This document shows positions 24,003 through 64,000 of a stretch of DNA of 64,000 nucleotides, piece by piece. Both the position numbers and the translations under genes were made by a program. Origin of the DNA: Polydactylus sextarius (taxonomy: Eukaryota > Chordata > Actinopteri > Polynemidae); NCBI GenBank assembly GCA_016801845.1, contig CM028908.1, positions 21,773,047 to 21,837,046 on the forward strand, written 5' to 3'. The notes under the pieces were generated by a model. It made no database searches, was not told where the DNA came from, and saw only the letters and a list, made by a program, of their open reading frames with translations. The first letter of the stretch is position 1. Each line of letters begins with the position of its first letter.

Positions 24003-25429
24003 GCTGATACACGTTGTATGTCTTATTCTGTTAATTCATGATTGATCATTGAGGTTAGTGACTACATGTACCAGGCTGAATTGAACTTCTTATGCAGTTT
24101 AAGTTTAAGCTGAAACCCCTGCTATGTCTGTTGTTGAGCTAAAAAAAATCAAAATATGATGAAATTTTTTTTTTTTTTTTTTTTTTTTTATCAAAAGAAC
24201 TTACAAAATAAGTTCTTGAACAAATCTTTTTGTGTCAGTTGGGTTGGTGATACCACTAAAACTACTAGTTTATGCTGCTGATCATTGTTAAAGTTTATTC
24301 AGACCAAACAAGAAACCAATTTTCACTTCAGATCACCCAGATGAATATGACTGATGGACTGTTTTTGGTATTTTGCAGTGCCAGTCATCCTCAGACATCA
24401 ATAATAAGCTTGTGCTCATTTTTCATTCTTGATGATGTCAAGAGAATGACATTTTGCTTTTGTGACACAGCATTTTGGAGCAAAATTTCCAATCAAGTTA
24501 AAAATAATACAATTTTGACACTCATGAAAAGCAACAGCTGACTAAAGACCAACTGAGGTTCATTGTGTCGTGTTCCTTCGAGCGTTTATATGTATTCACC
24601 TCACATCTGAGATCTTTCCACAGTCCCAAACTCCATGCACAGCTTTGTTTGCTGAGTCTGTATTGAATTGACTGGATGTTAGCTTTCAATATTCTCCTCA
24701 TCCTCTTAGTCAGTGTGTAATATGCACTTGCACAATGAGAGGCAGTCTGCCACCTGAGCTGCAGCTCTGCTCATGCTCCCTGGTGGCCTTCTAGTTTTAA
24801 GATGGACTGTAATCTGAGATCTGGAGGCTTTTTTTGTGGATATTTACTGTCTGGCACCTTTTGCGCTACAGCACATTTGTGAACTGAAACTTATGCAAAT
24901 AAGATTTCTGAGTATTAGTTTACTTAACAGTTACCGTGATGAGCAAAGAAATGTGTTTTTCAGATGGTTGGTGCTCTGGGCCATGATAAGGCGTGGGCTG
25001 ATGTCTTTATGGGTTCCTCTGCAGTATTGAGTGTTGAGTTTATCATAGTATGCGCCAAAAAAAAGAGGCTTAATTACCTCTCACAAGGCTGCTGAAGTTA
25101 ATTTCTGCAGTCACGTGTTTAACCAATTACTCAGAGCGTAATGAAGTGGAACATGGCTCACCAGAGTTCACAGGACACCTTCAACCCACCTTTTTTTTCT
25201 TAGCCTAGTTTGGCTATTCCAGAGTGGCAAGCAAATCATCACTAAATATTAAAGCAGGTAATACTTCACTCCAGGTACATACATTTGTCCGTGTCAATAT
25301 CCATCGCTCATTTAATCATTTTTCCACAGCTATCTCAATATCACAGGCTAGTGAGGCAGGCGGGGAAAGCACATTATCTATGCTGGGGTGTTACAGTATT
25401 AGGGATTATCCCTGACAGATAGTTTCCCT
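23819..25429. other. non-coding DNA with GT and T microsatellites
   Basis: A (GT)n run at 23960-23999 and a T run at about 24166-24189. No gene supported. Confidence 0.5.
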
Positions 25430-26650
25430 TCCAGGCACCATTAGCTTGGCCTCATCCCATTTGGTATTTCCAACACCTGTGACCACCATCCGCTGGGCAC
25501 AAGAATTATTAGCATTGCATTTTTTCTACAGTATATAAATTAATCATGGAGATCACAAGCAACTGCTTTAAATTTCTGGACTGTGACCAAGAAACACATC
25601 CTCCCCAAGGATGCCAAGGACCCATGCATCATTAAAACAGAGTTGTGCTATCTGACAGGGGAGTGGTGCCAGCTTCCTCTCTTATATGCCTTATGGCTAT
25701 TTGGCCTCTGCATTTCCGCACTATGCATAATAGCCACTGTCTATAGCTAAATGCAATCATGGCCTTTAAGTCTGACTTTGAATGCTAAATGAGCAAAGGA
25801 CATGTGTTTGTGAGTAGACAAAATGAAGTTGATTAGCTTGAAAGTGAAAGTGGACAGCTGACTGCAGCGAACATAAATTAGCATTGATCATTGGGCAGAG
25901 CACGTACACTAATGACTCAAGGCTGCAGGGGCTTGTTAGACAACCTCACCCTCCTGCAATGGACTGTAATGGTCCCCATATCCTCACAATCTACTAAATA
26001 CCATCGTTCATAATTCCTCATCGAGCATCCTCATATTGGCAAATGATCTGATTTGGATCCACATGCGTGAATGAATTATGTGGACATTAGTGCAGATATT
26101 ATGATATTACCTGGAAGTTAAATATGCCAAAAAGTGCAGTTAGAGCCACTGATCATGTTGTGGCAAGCAGTAAACACCTTTTAGTACAAGCGAGTACAAA
26201 CGAGTCTTCAAGACTGAGACATAGACATAAGACATATTTACCAAATCAGACTGATAAAGAGAAGCTCATCCTTTGTTATATGTAAAGATTTATGACTTAT
26301 CTGCTCTGTCAAATTCATAAATGCTGATGTTTTTTCTTCTTTATTTTCATTTGAGTCTAATTTGACTTATTCTCAGTTCTTCTCCTCACATGGCGCTTGG
26401 CAAACACGTCTGAATTTTAAAATATATTGATTTGGAATTACTTACAGGTTCTGGCCTGTAATGGTATTGATTGCAGATAGGCGCTTCGACAAAATGTCTT
26501 GAAAACATTTCACATTGATTTGAAGTTTCTCAGAGCCCATAATAAAAGCCAAGGTGTATCTAACCGCGATTACTATTATGCAGCTTCGCGTCACTCACTT
26601 AGCAGCTATTTGCCTGACACGTTAATCAACAATTAATTACCTCTGTCTCA
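25430..26650. other. repeat-poor block, candidate conserved non-coding DNA
   Basis: About 1.2 kb with no microsatellite, long homopolymer or recognised transposon, unlike the surrounding sequence. It is rich in homeodomain-like cores (taat, atta, aattaattac) and has no long open frame. A regulatory role is only suggested by its composition and its place upstream of a neural gene. Confidence 0.3.
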
Positions 26651-27599
26651 GAGATTAACATGAGGCAAAACAGTTTATGGAAAGAAGACGGTATTTCACA
26701 TGTCCAAGTAGGTCAAAAAAAAACAGCGACTCCTGTTGTTAGATGGATAAAGTTTCTTCATTGGTTTTCTCCAGAACAGGCAAATACATCAACCCACTGA
26801 GTCTCATAAGGAAAGATATCAACCAAATGTCCTGTTATTGATCAACCCTTCTATATGTGATTGAGACATATGACACGACTGTGGGCAAGATGACAAACAA
26901 AAAGACGGACAGTTGGAAAAAAAAAACACAAAGGGAAACCAAATCAATAATGATGACTGACACGATGAAGCTTAGATGATCAGTATTGCGTCCTCTTAGA
27001 ATAAATAATGGAAAGTAGAATAAATATACTTCCCTCCCTGTTCAGCTAATGCTTTTTCTCTGTTCCTCCCTTCATGAGTAGTTCTTCGCCCTGTTTGACT
27101 ACATCCATCTGTCTGCAACAATTTACTACAGGAACTCAGACACAAAAGGACGAAAAAAGGAGGAAAGAAAAAATGTTCCATCATCCAACATCTGTAGGAG
27201 GTTATAAAAGTTTACTCGTGTAGAAAAATTGCTCTGCACGAGTCTCAAATGTACATTTTTCCAATTCATATTGAAGAAACTTTTACAGCTAAATCTTTAG
27301 GCAGCGCGGTTGATCTGTATGTAGGACATTTTTAGGATCGGGGTTTGATATGTGATGCCAGCAATCAGCCCATACATCCCAACCCAATGAATACAAATAG
27401 CCCACTGGCTGGTAACTTCATGTCTCTTGTTCATGCTGTACTCGACTCCAAGCAAAGGCCTGATCATCAAATGTCCACTGGTGGCTGAGGTCACACAGTC
27501 TGCTCCAGGGACGTGCTCCAGTTGCCCTGGTCTGGGCGAGGTAACGCATTCCCTTTTTTGGGTTTCTTTGAACAGCTCTTAGTCTGGCCTTCAGCCGTA

Positions 27600-27633
<34 letters not shown>

Positions 27634-29055
27634 CCCTCTCTATGTTAGGGCAGCTTTTTAGAATAGTACTATTAATATTTGGTATGACAGCTTTTTATGT
27701 ATTTCAAGAATGCAAACATAATGTTATATTAAATGTGAACACACAAACACAATAATCATTTTTTTAGACTCATTATGACTCATGCTTTCTGAGGATGTCT
27801 ATTTCTGATGTTCACAAATAATAAGCATTCACAGTTCAGCTTAGAAATCATAGAAAAACAGAATGATAGTCCTTCTAACTCTGAAACTGGTCTGAATGAT
27901 GTTTTCAAAACAAAAACGTCCGCCACACATCTTGTGCTGTTGCATCATTTTGGAGCCAGAGTCTGTGTAGAGGTGAACACTGGGTAAAGCCAACATGTGA
28001 AGTGTTTGTAAGAATTACCTAAAATGACAGAAATCATCTTTGGGAAAATTGTGTTTGGCGTTGTTTATGACTGATACAGCCAAAAATCCAAGGGTGCGAA
28101 CAGGATGTTTTGGCTTCACTTTTGGGCAGCTGTTCCATCATCAGTCTTTATTTACAGCATTTACATCTCCCAAAGCATCATGGACATCAAACACTTTCTT
28201 GCAGATTTTGGAACATAATTATCCCACATAGAAGTCAACAAAAGGACAACTATTTGATTCACAAAATTCATTAATATTAATTCATGTTTTTTTTGTTTGT
28301 TTGTTTTGCTGTCATGTTCCTTTCACAATAATGCTATTAAACAAACAGTGAAGAGTTAAGCCATAAACAGAGACAGCAGCAGAACAATATGAAACATCTA
28401 ATGTTCCTTGTAATGTTCGCTGACAAGCTTGATTATTGTTTTAGGTAGGAATTGTTTTAGTTAGTTATTCCTGGTATCATGATCTATGGAGGATGTTTTG
28501 TGTATCTCCATGTTTTGAAGGCGTTAGAATGACTTGCCCACAGATGGACGGATGGATGGGTGTTTTTTTGTGCTTCAGTTCAGCATGTCTGTCTTCTTTC
28601 ATCAGTCTCCCCTGTGATACACGCCAAACACGCTGTTCACTTAACACATCACACAGTTTGCGCTAGTAAATATGTTGAACCAACAGTTTTTAGAGAGCTT
28701 AACATTACCTTTGGCTTCTTGCTCTTGCTCATCTGTTGCTGCTGCTGTGAGCCTTTTTATTCCTTATCCTCCTTCTCCTTCTCACCCCTGGGAGACAGTG
28801 TATCAGCAGTATGTATACACTAAATATCAGCTCCCCACTATCAGCTGCTAGCTGGCCCTTCAGCATGGGATCTTGGCTCTGCTTATTTGGCTGAATGAAT
28901 TATTAATGGCTCGACGATTTTCCACAAGTTCCACCCTGTTTTTTTTTTTTTTTTTTGTTGTTTTTTTATTCCCAGAAGGCTTAATGTACACAGCATCTGC
29001 TCATCCCCATGGTGTTCATTTGCCCTCCTTTTTCTTTTTCTTTTTTTTTTCACAG
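26651..29055. other. non-coding DNA before the start-codon exon
   Basis: A (CA)n run at 27599-27632, a T run at about 28938-28954 and the T-rich acceptor tract at 29030-29050. No gene supported. Confidence 0.5.
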
Positions 29056-29139
29056 CTAAACGGACGAGCATTTGCCCAGGAAATATTTTCCACTGTCTGG
29101 CAACTGGATGGGAAGAAGGAGAATCTTTGACCTTGGAAA

Positions 29140-56205
<27,066 letters not shown>

Positions 56206-57266
56206 GTATGAAAAAGAAAAAAAAAAAATGGTAGTGCTACAAAGAATATTCAAACAAGGGTTCAACATTAATCCCAAAATGCCTGACAGTACAGTAAGCT
56301 GGCGTTCAGCTGGATGTAACAGCACAATGGAGGAAATATCTGACATTAAAATACTGTAACCATTGGAGCAGCAGATTTTTTTCACAGGCTAATCTAGTGG
56401 ATGAAGAGGTCTAGTCTCCAAAAAAAAAAAAAAAAAAAATCTCAATACTCAAGGCTGTTTTGAGAGCCACTATTAAAAAATAATAAATAAATAAGAAAGT
56501 GTGGACATCATATATCACTATCCACAACAAACACTCTCCTGGGACTTGGATGTGGAAAATCTAGATTTAAAAAGAGACATTCTCTCCTAAACCGCAGATA
56601 TTTTACATGGTGGTGTTTTCCCCGGGGGTTCGGCCTCAGTTGAGAAGCTTTGAGGTCACTGACAACAACTGGTCGAGACGTCGTTATGAGAAACATTGCG
56701 GTGACGTGAATGAAACCGAGCAGTGGAACTGAGCTGGGTAATAGTGCTGAACATAAGGAAACAAGTTTTATGACAGGTTTTGCCCTAATATAAAACTTTT
56801 TCTTTAAAAATCAGTTTAACAAATAAATGTACAACTACAACACCACTGCATCCAGAGCGGACTCATAAGAAAATGAATTAAAGTTTTTTAAAAATTAAAT
56901 AAGATAAACAGATAGATAAATAATAAATAAATAAATAGATAAACACATAAAATAGAAAAAAAAATAAATTGATAAATTACCCATGACATATAAAATAACA
57001 TCACAAATCCAACAGATCATCACCCAACTGATCTCATACAAGGCTTATATCAATATCACCTACAGTATATAAAGTCACCATAGACTATATAGGCCATAGG
57101 CAAATAGATATATATCCCTATATTCATATATACTCATCGAGGCTCCCATATTGATAAATCTACCTTTGGGATTGGGAGCCAATATGTCAGAAATCCCTCT
57201 ATTCATAATGTTAATTTAGCAGTAATGAATTCTATTTTCGACACCTTTTTAACTTTTTGTTTACAG

Positions 57267-57335
57267 TGTTGTATTGTATTGTATTGCATTGTATTGTATT
57301 ATATTGTATTGTATTGTATTGTATTGTATTGTATA
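57267..57335. repeat. (TTGTA)n pentanucleotide microsatellite
   Basis: About 13 units of GTATT/TTGTA with two single-base interruptions (gcatt, atatt). Frames on both strands here are repeat artefacts. Confidence 0.95.
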
Positions 57336-58174
57336 CAGTTGTATTATCGTCCGGGGTCATGGTTTTAGCCACGAGACTGTTATCTTCTTCTTGGCAATTA
57401 AAAAGGTCTCTTATAGACGAAATATTATTTTTAATATTTATATTTTGTGGTTTGGTTACCACTGTAAAATAAAGTAGTTCAAGTAATAGTTATACTTTTA
57501 AACATTTTTTAATTTCTTTTTGAATGTTTGGCCAAAAATCCAGTCAGAGACATGTCAGAGACATGTCATCCAAATGTCAGAGATTTATAAATCTGAGATA
57601 TCAGTGTGATCTCCTATCAGGCCACAGCCCCTCCAACGTTAATTCGAGGTGTTACAACATTTAGAACTGGAGGAGTCCTAACCTGTTAGGAGCTGCCAGG
57701 AGATGGCATCAAATAATGTTTTGGTGGACACGATGCATCAGAGAGAACACTGATGATTTCGGTGTGTGACAACCTACAATTTCAACAGTATAATAAATCC
57801 CCGTTTCGCTTCCTACACTTCTTCAGATAATGCACAGATTCATTCTTTTTTCTCACTACTCGGTGTCAAGTGAAAGAGGCTTTAGATGGCACAATAATGA
57901 CTGTGCAAGTTTACAGTACCTGATAAGTCTAATAAAATCCCAGATCACTATCTGTGTCAGACTGCACACTATCAATTTGAGGCATGTCACTTTTGTGGGA
58001 TGAATGCCTGGTGAATAATAGCACTACGATGTAAATAAAAGCAAAAAAAAAAAAGGCAGCAGAACAATAAACAAGCTTCAAGCACGGCGCTGACACTTAT
58101 ACACATCAAATAGAATGGAGGACAGGAAAGGAGGAAAGTGTGGACAGACCTGGAGTGTGCAAGTTTTTTATATT

Positions 58175-58375
58175 ATTCTGTGCCCATGACAGCCAGAGAC
58201 TTTGTGTTTTCAGGTTGTCGGTCTACTTGTCCCATTCTCATGAATGTAATATTTTCAGAAAAAACTTTTTTTTTTTTTAAACTTGACACAAATGTTTACC
58301 TGGAATTGCAGATGAAATGACAAAATTTTGGTGGACAAAAGGTCAAAGTTGACTTCGCAAAGCATGTTTTTTTTT
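58175..58375 (+). repeat. dispersed ERE-type repeat, diverged copy in intron 18
   Basis: Shares gtgcccatgacagccagaga, gtgttttcaggttgtcggtc, cccattctcatgaatgtaat, cttgacacaaatg and ggtggacaaaaggtcaaag. The palindrome is decayed to aggtcaaagttgactt. Confidence 0.75.
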
Positions 58376-59256
58376 TTTTTATCCATAACTCAATACGAAG
58401 TTATACAAAATAATTCTAATATTTCCTGAACAAATGTGACAGAGAATTTCAAGATTTCAAGATGGATGCATTTCCATCCAATTACATTTCAAAACCAGGG
58501 CAAATCAGACTGTGACATAATAAATAATAATAATAATAATTATAGAGGGAGGTTGCAGGTCGAGAGGGCACATGACGATTAGTGATTGCCAGCTCCCACA
58601 TGAAGGAAAAAAGATCCATATTTCACAGTTAAGTAGTCCATATTTTTGAGAACACAACTAAATCTGATGTCCCGACACCATGGATTGTTTGACCAGGCCC
58701 TCTCCCAGTTTGCCCAGTCTGTGGCTGAGCTATCCACTCGCTGGAGTGTTACGCCTTATCCAGTGTCCAGTATGTTCTCTACAGACTGATATTGTCGAGC
58801 TTATTGTCCAAACAGCAAATGTTTGCTAGCACTACACAATGGCTGGGATAGCTGGTTTGGTGGAGTCAACTCTTAGCCAAGCACCAACTCCTGTGTCCTG
58901 TCAGAATAGCAGACACAGCTCACTCAGCTGGTTCAACTCTCACAGTCTGAGACATCACAAAGTGTTGCTTTAACCTTCTAATGTGTCATAGAAACTGTCA
59001 ACTGTAAAGTGAGGAGAGGCTGCAGCAAGAAATATCATGCAAGTATGTGATGCGTCACTTCGTGTTGTATTTTAATTTGCTGGTTTGTAGACGTGTGCCT
59101 TAGGAGAAGTCACATCCTGTGAATTTAATCAAATTTCACACACTGAAACTGGTCGTGTCTCACATTTAAGAAATGTATTTATTTTGTTTAAATGCATATT
59201 CCACTGGGTAATTACACAGAAATACCTTATTTTCATCACTTTTAAGGATGCATAAG

Positions 59257-59831
59257 TTAAAGGGGAAGTCATATTTGAACCTATATTCCACTGTCATAAG
59301 TCTTTGGGTAATGTCAGTTGCCAAAAAATGAAACAAATTGGTGCTATGTTAGCGGAGCATGGCCTGGTGCTACAGTAGCCTGGAGCCTGGCCTGACAGCT
59401 AATACGCTAAGTGATAGGGGCAGATTTCTAACGTCAAAGTAAACAGTGTTTTTGTGTCACTAAAGAGGCTGTACATCTCTTTCTAAGCCCTGTGCAACAC
59501 AGTCAGGAGCCTTACCAACATAACACTATGTCTGTGTGACTCAGTAATGCTATAGAAATGGCATAAAACAAGTGCGAAGCATTTCATGTCCGCACTTCAC
59601 AAGAAAAGCGTCCGTCTAGTTTTTGCGCTGTGAAACTTTTAATATGAAGCAGCACCAAGAAGGTGTTTGTTATCCTTTCTAGAGCTGTTGAATCTACCGC
59701 TGATACAAACCCAACTACCACAATATCTTCACTAGAGTTGCACCGATTTGTTTCATTTTTTGGCAACTGATATTACTCAAAGACCTCTAACAGCAGTGTT
59801 TCAGTTGAAATGTGCCGGAGTTTTCCTTTAA
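59257..59831. mobile_element. second TTAA-flanked MITE, in intron 18
   Basis: TTAA at 59257-59260 and 59828-59831. The left end reads AGGGGAAGTCATATTTG; the right end read backwards gives AGGAAAACTCCGGCACATTT. The arms match best further in: GTCAGTTGCCAAAAAATGAA (left) and its nearly identical mirror tttcattttttggcaactga. Different sequence from the element at 17744 but same target site and similar terminal bases. About 575 bp, no transposase. Confidence 0.85.
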
Positions 59832-60535
59832 CAGAAAATGTAGTTTAAAAGTGAACTAACTCTTGCTGAATGAAATGAAATTTATCTTCTCTTTCAGTAA
59901 CCAGCTCAAAGTCTGTTTTGTGCTACAATACTCAGGCATTGTAAAACCAAGTGTGTGCAGAGGGATGAATAGGATGTTTTAGAACCAAGCTGAACCACAT
60001 TATCTAGACAACAAATTTACTTTATTAGTCTGTTCAGTGCATTTAGTGTCTAATCCATACGAGTGTCTCGGCAGTGCTTACTTACAGCCTAATGCAAATG
60101 GTTTATTGTTGAATATCAGTGTAAGATTTAAGCTTTGTTTTAATTCTGGCATCATATTATTGCACACACAACATTGTTGATAACTCAGTAACTTATAATT
60201 TACCTCAAGACATAAAATGTGGTGCACTCTCAAAGATTTCAAACCGTAGCTGTCACAGAAACTACAACATGTCATCATAATTTCTACTCTGCGGCTCTAA
60301 GAGTAATAAAACATTGACATTTCTCTCTCTCTTGTCCTTCTCCTGGCTGAGAGTCACTGTGGGATGCTTTATAAGTTACACTCTAGTCTGACTCTGAGCT
60401 GAGAGTGTTTTTACACCTACATTAACTTTCAGCTTGGTTTTAGGAGGATTTCTTGATTAAATATAAGCCTCAAAGTTTGTGCTGCATCATCAGAAGTAAA
60501 AGTCTTATCTCACTGTTTGTGTTATTAATCGTAAA
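59832..60535. other. intron 18, unremarkable part
   Basis: No recognised feature. Confidence 0.6.
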
Positions 60536-60768
60536 TTGTAACTGTATTGCATTTAAATACCACTTTTATAATTGTTATGACCACTCAAAGCATTTCACAC
60601 CACTAGTCCCATTATCACACTTTCCTACACTGATAGATGAACAGTCATCAGAGGCAATTTCAGTTCAGTTTCTTGCCCAAGGACATTTCATCATGTAGAC
60701 TGGAGTAGCTGAAGCTCAAACCACCAACCTTCTGATGTAGATAAGCTGCACTACCTCTTGAGCCTGTC
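60536..60768 (+). repeat. common dispersed fish repeat
   Basis: Block order aactgtattgcatttaaata, ttatgaccactcaaagcatt, cttgcccaaggacatttcat, gtagactggagtagctgaag, caccaaccttctgat, ctacctcttgagcctgtc matches a high-copy interspersed repeat of teleosts known to me by its sequence. The class is uncertain, so I give no family name. Confidence 0.65.
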
Positions 60769-63700
60769 TTATGTATATTGCCAAGGCAATGAAGTCATTC
60801 CTATCTAAAATAAAACTTAATTATCTCTCTGTAGGATTTATATGTTTGTGGCTGGGTGCAGCAGCTTCATCTGGTGTCAACAACATGTTCTGAAAATTAC
60901 TTGATGATGAATATCTCACTGGGTTTTTTTTTGTCACATGTAATCATGTTGATTTAAATTAAACTTAAATAGGTCCACATGGTTTAGTGGATCATTAGAA
61001 CGGTTGCGACTTGGCAAAATGCCAGAAAGTGTATTGTACAAGGCTGCTACAGCATCCAGATGGTCGGTCATGTTTCACTTTCATTTCTAGTTTAACTTAC
61101 GTAGCGCCTGCAAAGAAAAAAAAAAAAACAGAACAGTAATTATCAAACACCATATTCTAGGTGAACAGGAGCTGAGGTTACTTTTAGAAAGTGAGATATT
61201 TCATATTAAAGTAGGTGTTTAGTTTCAGAATTTCAACAGTGTTGATAGGTTTTACATAACTTTAAGATATGAAGGATGAGGGGAAATATATTACATTTCA
61301 ATGATGGTTAATTTTAGCAGTGGATCAGTTCAGTGTAAATCTTCCTCAGTAGTGGACTGATGAGTAGAAAGGAGCTGCCAATGTGCAGATTCTGAAAAAT
61401 GACCCAAGAAAGCCCATTGACGACTGATTGCTTTGACTTGGCACTTGGCAGCCATCTTGGCCGATGCCCCCAGCTTTCGTTTTAGGATGACAAGACCAGG
61501 ATTCTGTCTAAATGAATGGGGATGCAGCCATTGCTATGCTTCAAACAGTCTCTAACATGTATGAAAACATTCCATTTGCGCCATCAGATGAAACTAGTGT
61601 GAACCTCAACTATCTTGACATGTTTCACAGTTTGACAGATGCTCATTGGTGGGAAGGGCAGGGTATGTGTCGGACAACCTCAATCTGTGCAGTTATTGAC
61701 TGTTACTGTCAATATTCTCCAAGTGTTTTGTCTCATCCCTTATGAAGTCTGTAGTTAGGGATCTGGACTCCTTTTCACTCTTAATGATTGTAAACCTCAT
61801 TGGCTAAACACTAAACACTGTGCTATTAGAATAAGGACATGCAGATTGAAGAGGACTGCAGTGGCTCTAATGTTAAATCTTTGCACTTTTAAAAGCGATA
61901 AAGTGTAATAGAGCAGCCAAATGGTTGCCTATTGTTCATACAGACTATTACATGAAAGGTGACTGTAAAAGAACTCCCAAAGCTCCAATGTGTTTCACAG
62001 ACACATGAAAACACTGGACTTTGACTTGGACAAGTTCCAGTGGCTTATTTTATATATGCTCCAAAGAAGCTTATTGGATATGGCTTTAGAAAAATTGCAT
62101 TCCTGTTTTTTGTGAGTCCTCGAAAATAGTCACTGTATGATATGTGTTCTGTTCTGGAGAAACTCCAGAAATAACCTCATTCTCTAGCTGCTCTTGACTC
62201 TCCCAGAAGAGGATACCCAGAGCTTCCCAAAGTGAGTCCTGCACTCAAGCCAAAGAGGGAGGGAGACTGTGAAACTGGAGCAGATAGTCCATTCATAATG
62301 TTCTGTCCCCATACACCGTGCCAGAGCACAGCACTTTGCCGAAACTCATTTTATCAGAGGCTTGTAGAGATGGGAATCGAGAATCAGCTTCCCATTTAGG
62401 ACCGTTTTTAAACTGTCTCCAGAGACACCACTGAGTCTTCTGATGCGCATTGCAACAACAGTAACTTGTTTGTTGTGTACTATCTGAGCCATGGGAGAAA
62501 AGAAACCTGAATTGTGTAGGTGCTTTTACAACAGATATTTGTGCCTTGTTAGTTTTTGGTTAGTTTTGACAGATTTCTGTATTAATTCTGAAGTTTTAAT
62601 TCGACAATTAAACCCTAGAGATAAATCACTATACACCATCATTTTTTTTTATACATTAAAATAGACCGATAGAGGAATAAATGAAGGTCTGGGTTGATAA
62701 TCAGAAACACAACTGCGACCGGTGCTGCTAAAATGTTTCACACATCCATCCTCAGAGGCTGAGCAACCAGCTGTGGAGGAGAGAGCCTGGAAAGCTCTCG
62801 TATGGCTCTGCCAATCTGTCCCAGCAGGGGCAATCGGCCCCAAAGGGCTCTTTATGCATGGCTGCCAACGAATTCATGTGAAGTGCCCTCCAACATGTCT
62901 GCTTCATGTGTTAGGAGATAACAACTACACGTTGACTCTGCTGCTGGAGACAAGTAAATGAGGTGTGTCTATGTGTCTCTTTGTGGAATAAAATACAAAA
63001 CAATAACAAATAAGGAAATATTTGAAATCCCCACACGATTTGAGGTGTCACGTAGTCACCTCTCATGTAACTGCCCAAGTAAACAACAAGACTACTTCTT
63101 TCTTGAAGGAGTCATGTTCCCATGGTGGCATTTTTATCATAAGCCACTTTGAGTGTAACAGCTGTTTGAGAGAAGCGATGTGACTGAGTGAGCGGATCAT
63201 GAATCATCACCACACCCTCCACTTTATCTTACCACCCTTTTCATTCACGGCACTGCTTCACCTTCGCACGAGCAAAAATAGTAGGGGCGCTCGCTGCCTG
63301 AGTGAACATGATGTAAAATACAGCTCCAAGTTTTAACAGACTGAAAATCTGAAAAAAAAAAAAGTCTCAGCAGTTTGAACTACAAAATGGTGAAGGACAG
63401 AAAAGCCCCCAAGGGAGTTATGGCCTCTTGTTGGCAATCGAGCCACGTCTCTGACTGACATTCAGTTAAACCCTGGTCCAAAGGTACGCATGTGGAGTTT
63501 TTTTTCGTAGTACCACTAGTTTTAAATCAGTGAAACAACTATACCACCAAGTGGTATAGGAATAGTTAGAGCCTCATCATACAGTCAAAGATGCATGCAA
63601 TTTAAGTGTTCCTATGATGTTCTAGGCTGTGTGAGTCTATCGGACAATTGACTCCAATACTACACTCCTGTCTTTGTCAGTATTTCATCCCCACTTTCCT

Positions 63701-64000
63701 CAGACAAGTGGCAGCAGGGAAAATGAAGGACAGAATCACTTGAAACAGAGCGTTCAAGCCAAGGATGCTGAGACGAGCAGAACGTAGAAAAGGGTCTGAT
63801 TAGTGCTGCCAATGACATGTCAGGGGAAAACGGGCAGTGCTGTTTGCTTGGGGCTTAAAACGGTTTCCCCAATATTGCTGGGACAAACCAAACCATCCGA
63901 GTCATTAGTTCCTGGTATCTGGCATGGGGCTGTGTCACGGTGGTCGACAGAAGCAGGTGCAGCTTCAGTGCTGCTGCTGCTAGTGCTGCCACCATTACCG
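60769..64000. other. intron 18 to the end of the window
   Basis: 3.2 kb. Short poly-A runs near 61112 and 63351, and a small perfect hairpin (CTATACCAC / GTGGTATAG, 63539-63559). Frames at 61512 and 62722 do not resemble contactin or any family I know and lack paired splice sites. No exon is supported. Confidence 0.6.

Larger units (their letters stand above)
56206..59256. other. contactin intron 18, first part
   Basis: Contains an A run at about 56420-56439, AAAT/GATA-type simple sequence at about 56890-56970, a TTGTA pentanucleotide array, an 11-nt tandem (GTCAGAGACAT) near 57544 and an ERE-type repeat copy. No exon of the third FN3 domain was found. Confidence 0.75.

Noticed and set aside
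61512..61745. 77-codon frame considered as a possible FN3 exon
   Set aside because: It lacks the V-(K/R)-YW start and other FN3-3 motifs expected next, and has no acceptor/donor pair in the right phase.
62722..62961. 79-codon frame considered as a possible downstream exon
   Set aside because: Sequence does not resemble contactin FN3 repeats or the GPI signal.
63539..63559. Perfect 9-bp hairpin CTATACCAC / GTGGTATAG
   Set aside because: Hairpins this short are expected by chance in 64 kb and no context supports a function.

Overview
This 64 kb window is vertebrate genomic DNA, most probably from a ray-finned (teleost) fish. The evidence is one large multi-exon neural adhesion gene with GT-AG introns, many dinucleotide microsatellites, and several repeat types typical of fish: a decayed Tc1-like transposon, two LINE 3' fragments, TTAA-flanked miniature elements and two short dispersed families. 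No bacterial-type operons, rRNA, tRNA or CRISPR arrays were seen.

The only protein-coding gene I can support is on the + strand. It is a contactin, a GPI-anchored immunoglobulin-superfamily axonal adhesion molecule of the CNTN3/4/6 subgroup. Eighteen coding exons can be joined between 29140 and 56205. All have consensus splice sites and compatible phases, giving 2523 nt or 841 codons without a stop. The order is signal peptide, six Ig domains, fibronectin type III domains 1 and 2, and the start of FN3 domain 3. The rest (about 185 residues in relatives, including the remaining FN3 repeats and the GPI signal) must lie beyond 64000, because nothing matching it occurs in 56206-64000. The exact paralogue is not settled: different domains resemble CNTN3, CNTN4 or CNTN6 best.

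Layout: 1-20560 is non-coding upstream DNA with repeats. At 20561-20635 there is a speculative core promoter (CCAAT, GC box, TATA-like, initiator). At 23760-23818 there is a speculative untranslated exon. 25430-26650 is an unusually repeat-poor block that could hold conserved regulatory DNA. 29056-29200 is the exon with the start codon. 31581-56205 holds the other exons. 56206-64000 is intron.

The main non-genic observations are: (1) a dispersed repeat family whose copies carry exact palindromic oestrogen response elements, AGGTCAnnnTGACCT, at 10928-10942 and 51116-51130; (2) a 41-nt inverted repeat with one mismatch in intron 10; (3) two TTAA-bounded miniature elements with long inverted ends; (4) a LINE tail nested in a copy of the ERE-bearing repeat; (5) a paired TAATTA palindrome in intron 1. 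All family assignments come from reading the sequence and from memory of the families. No database search was run.
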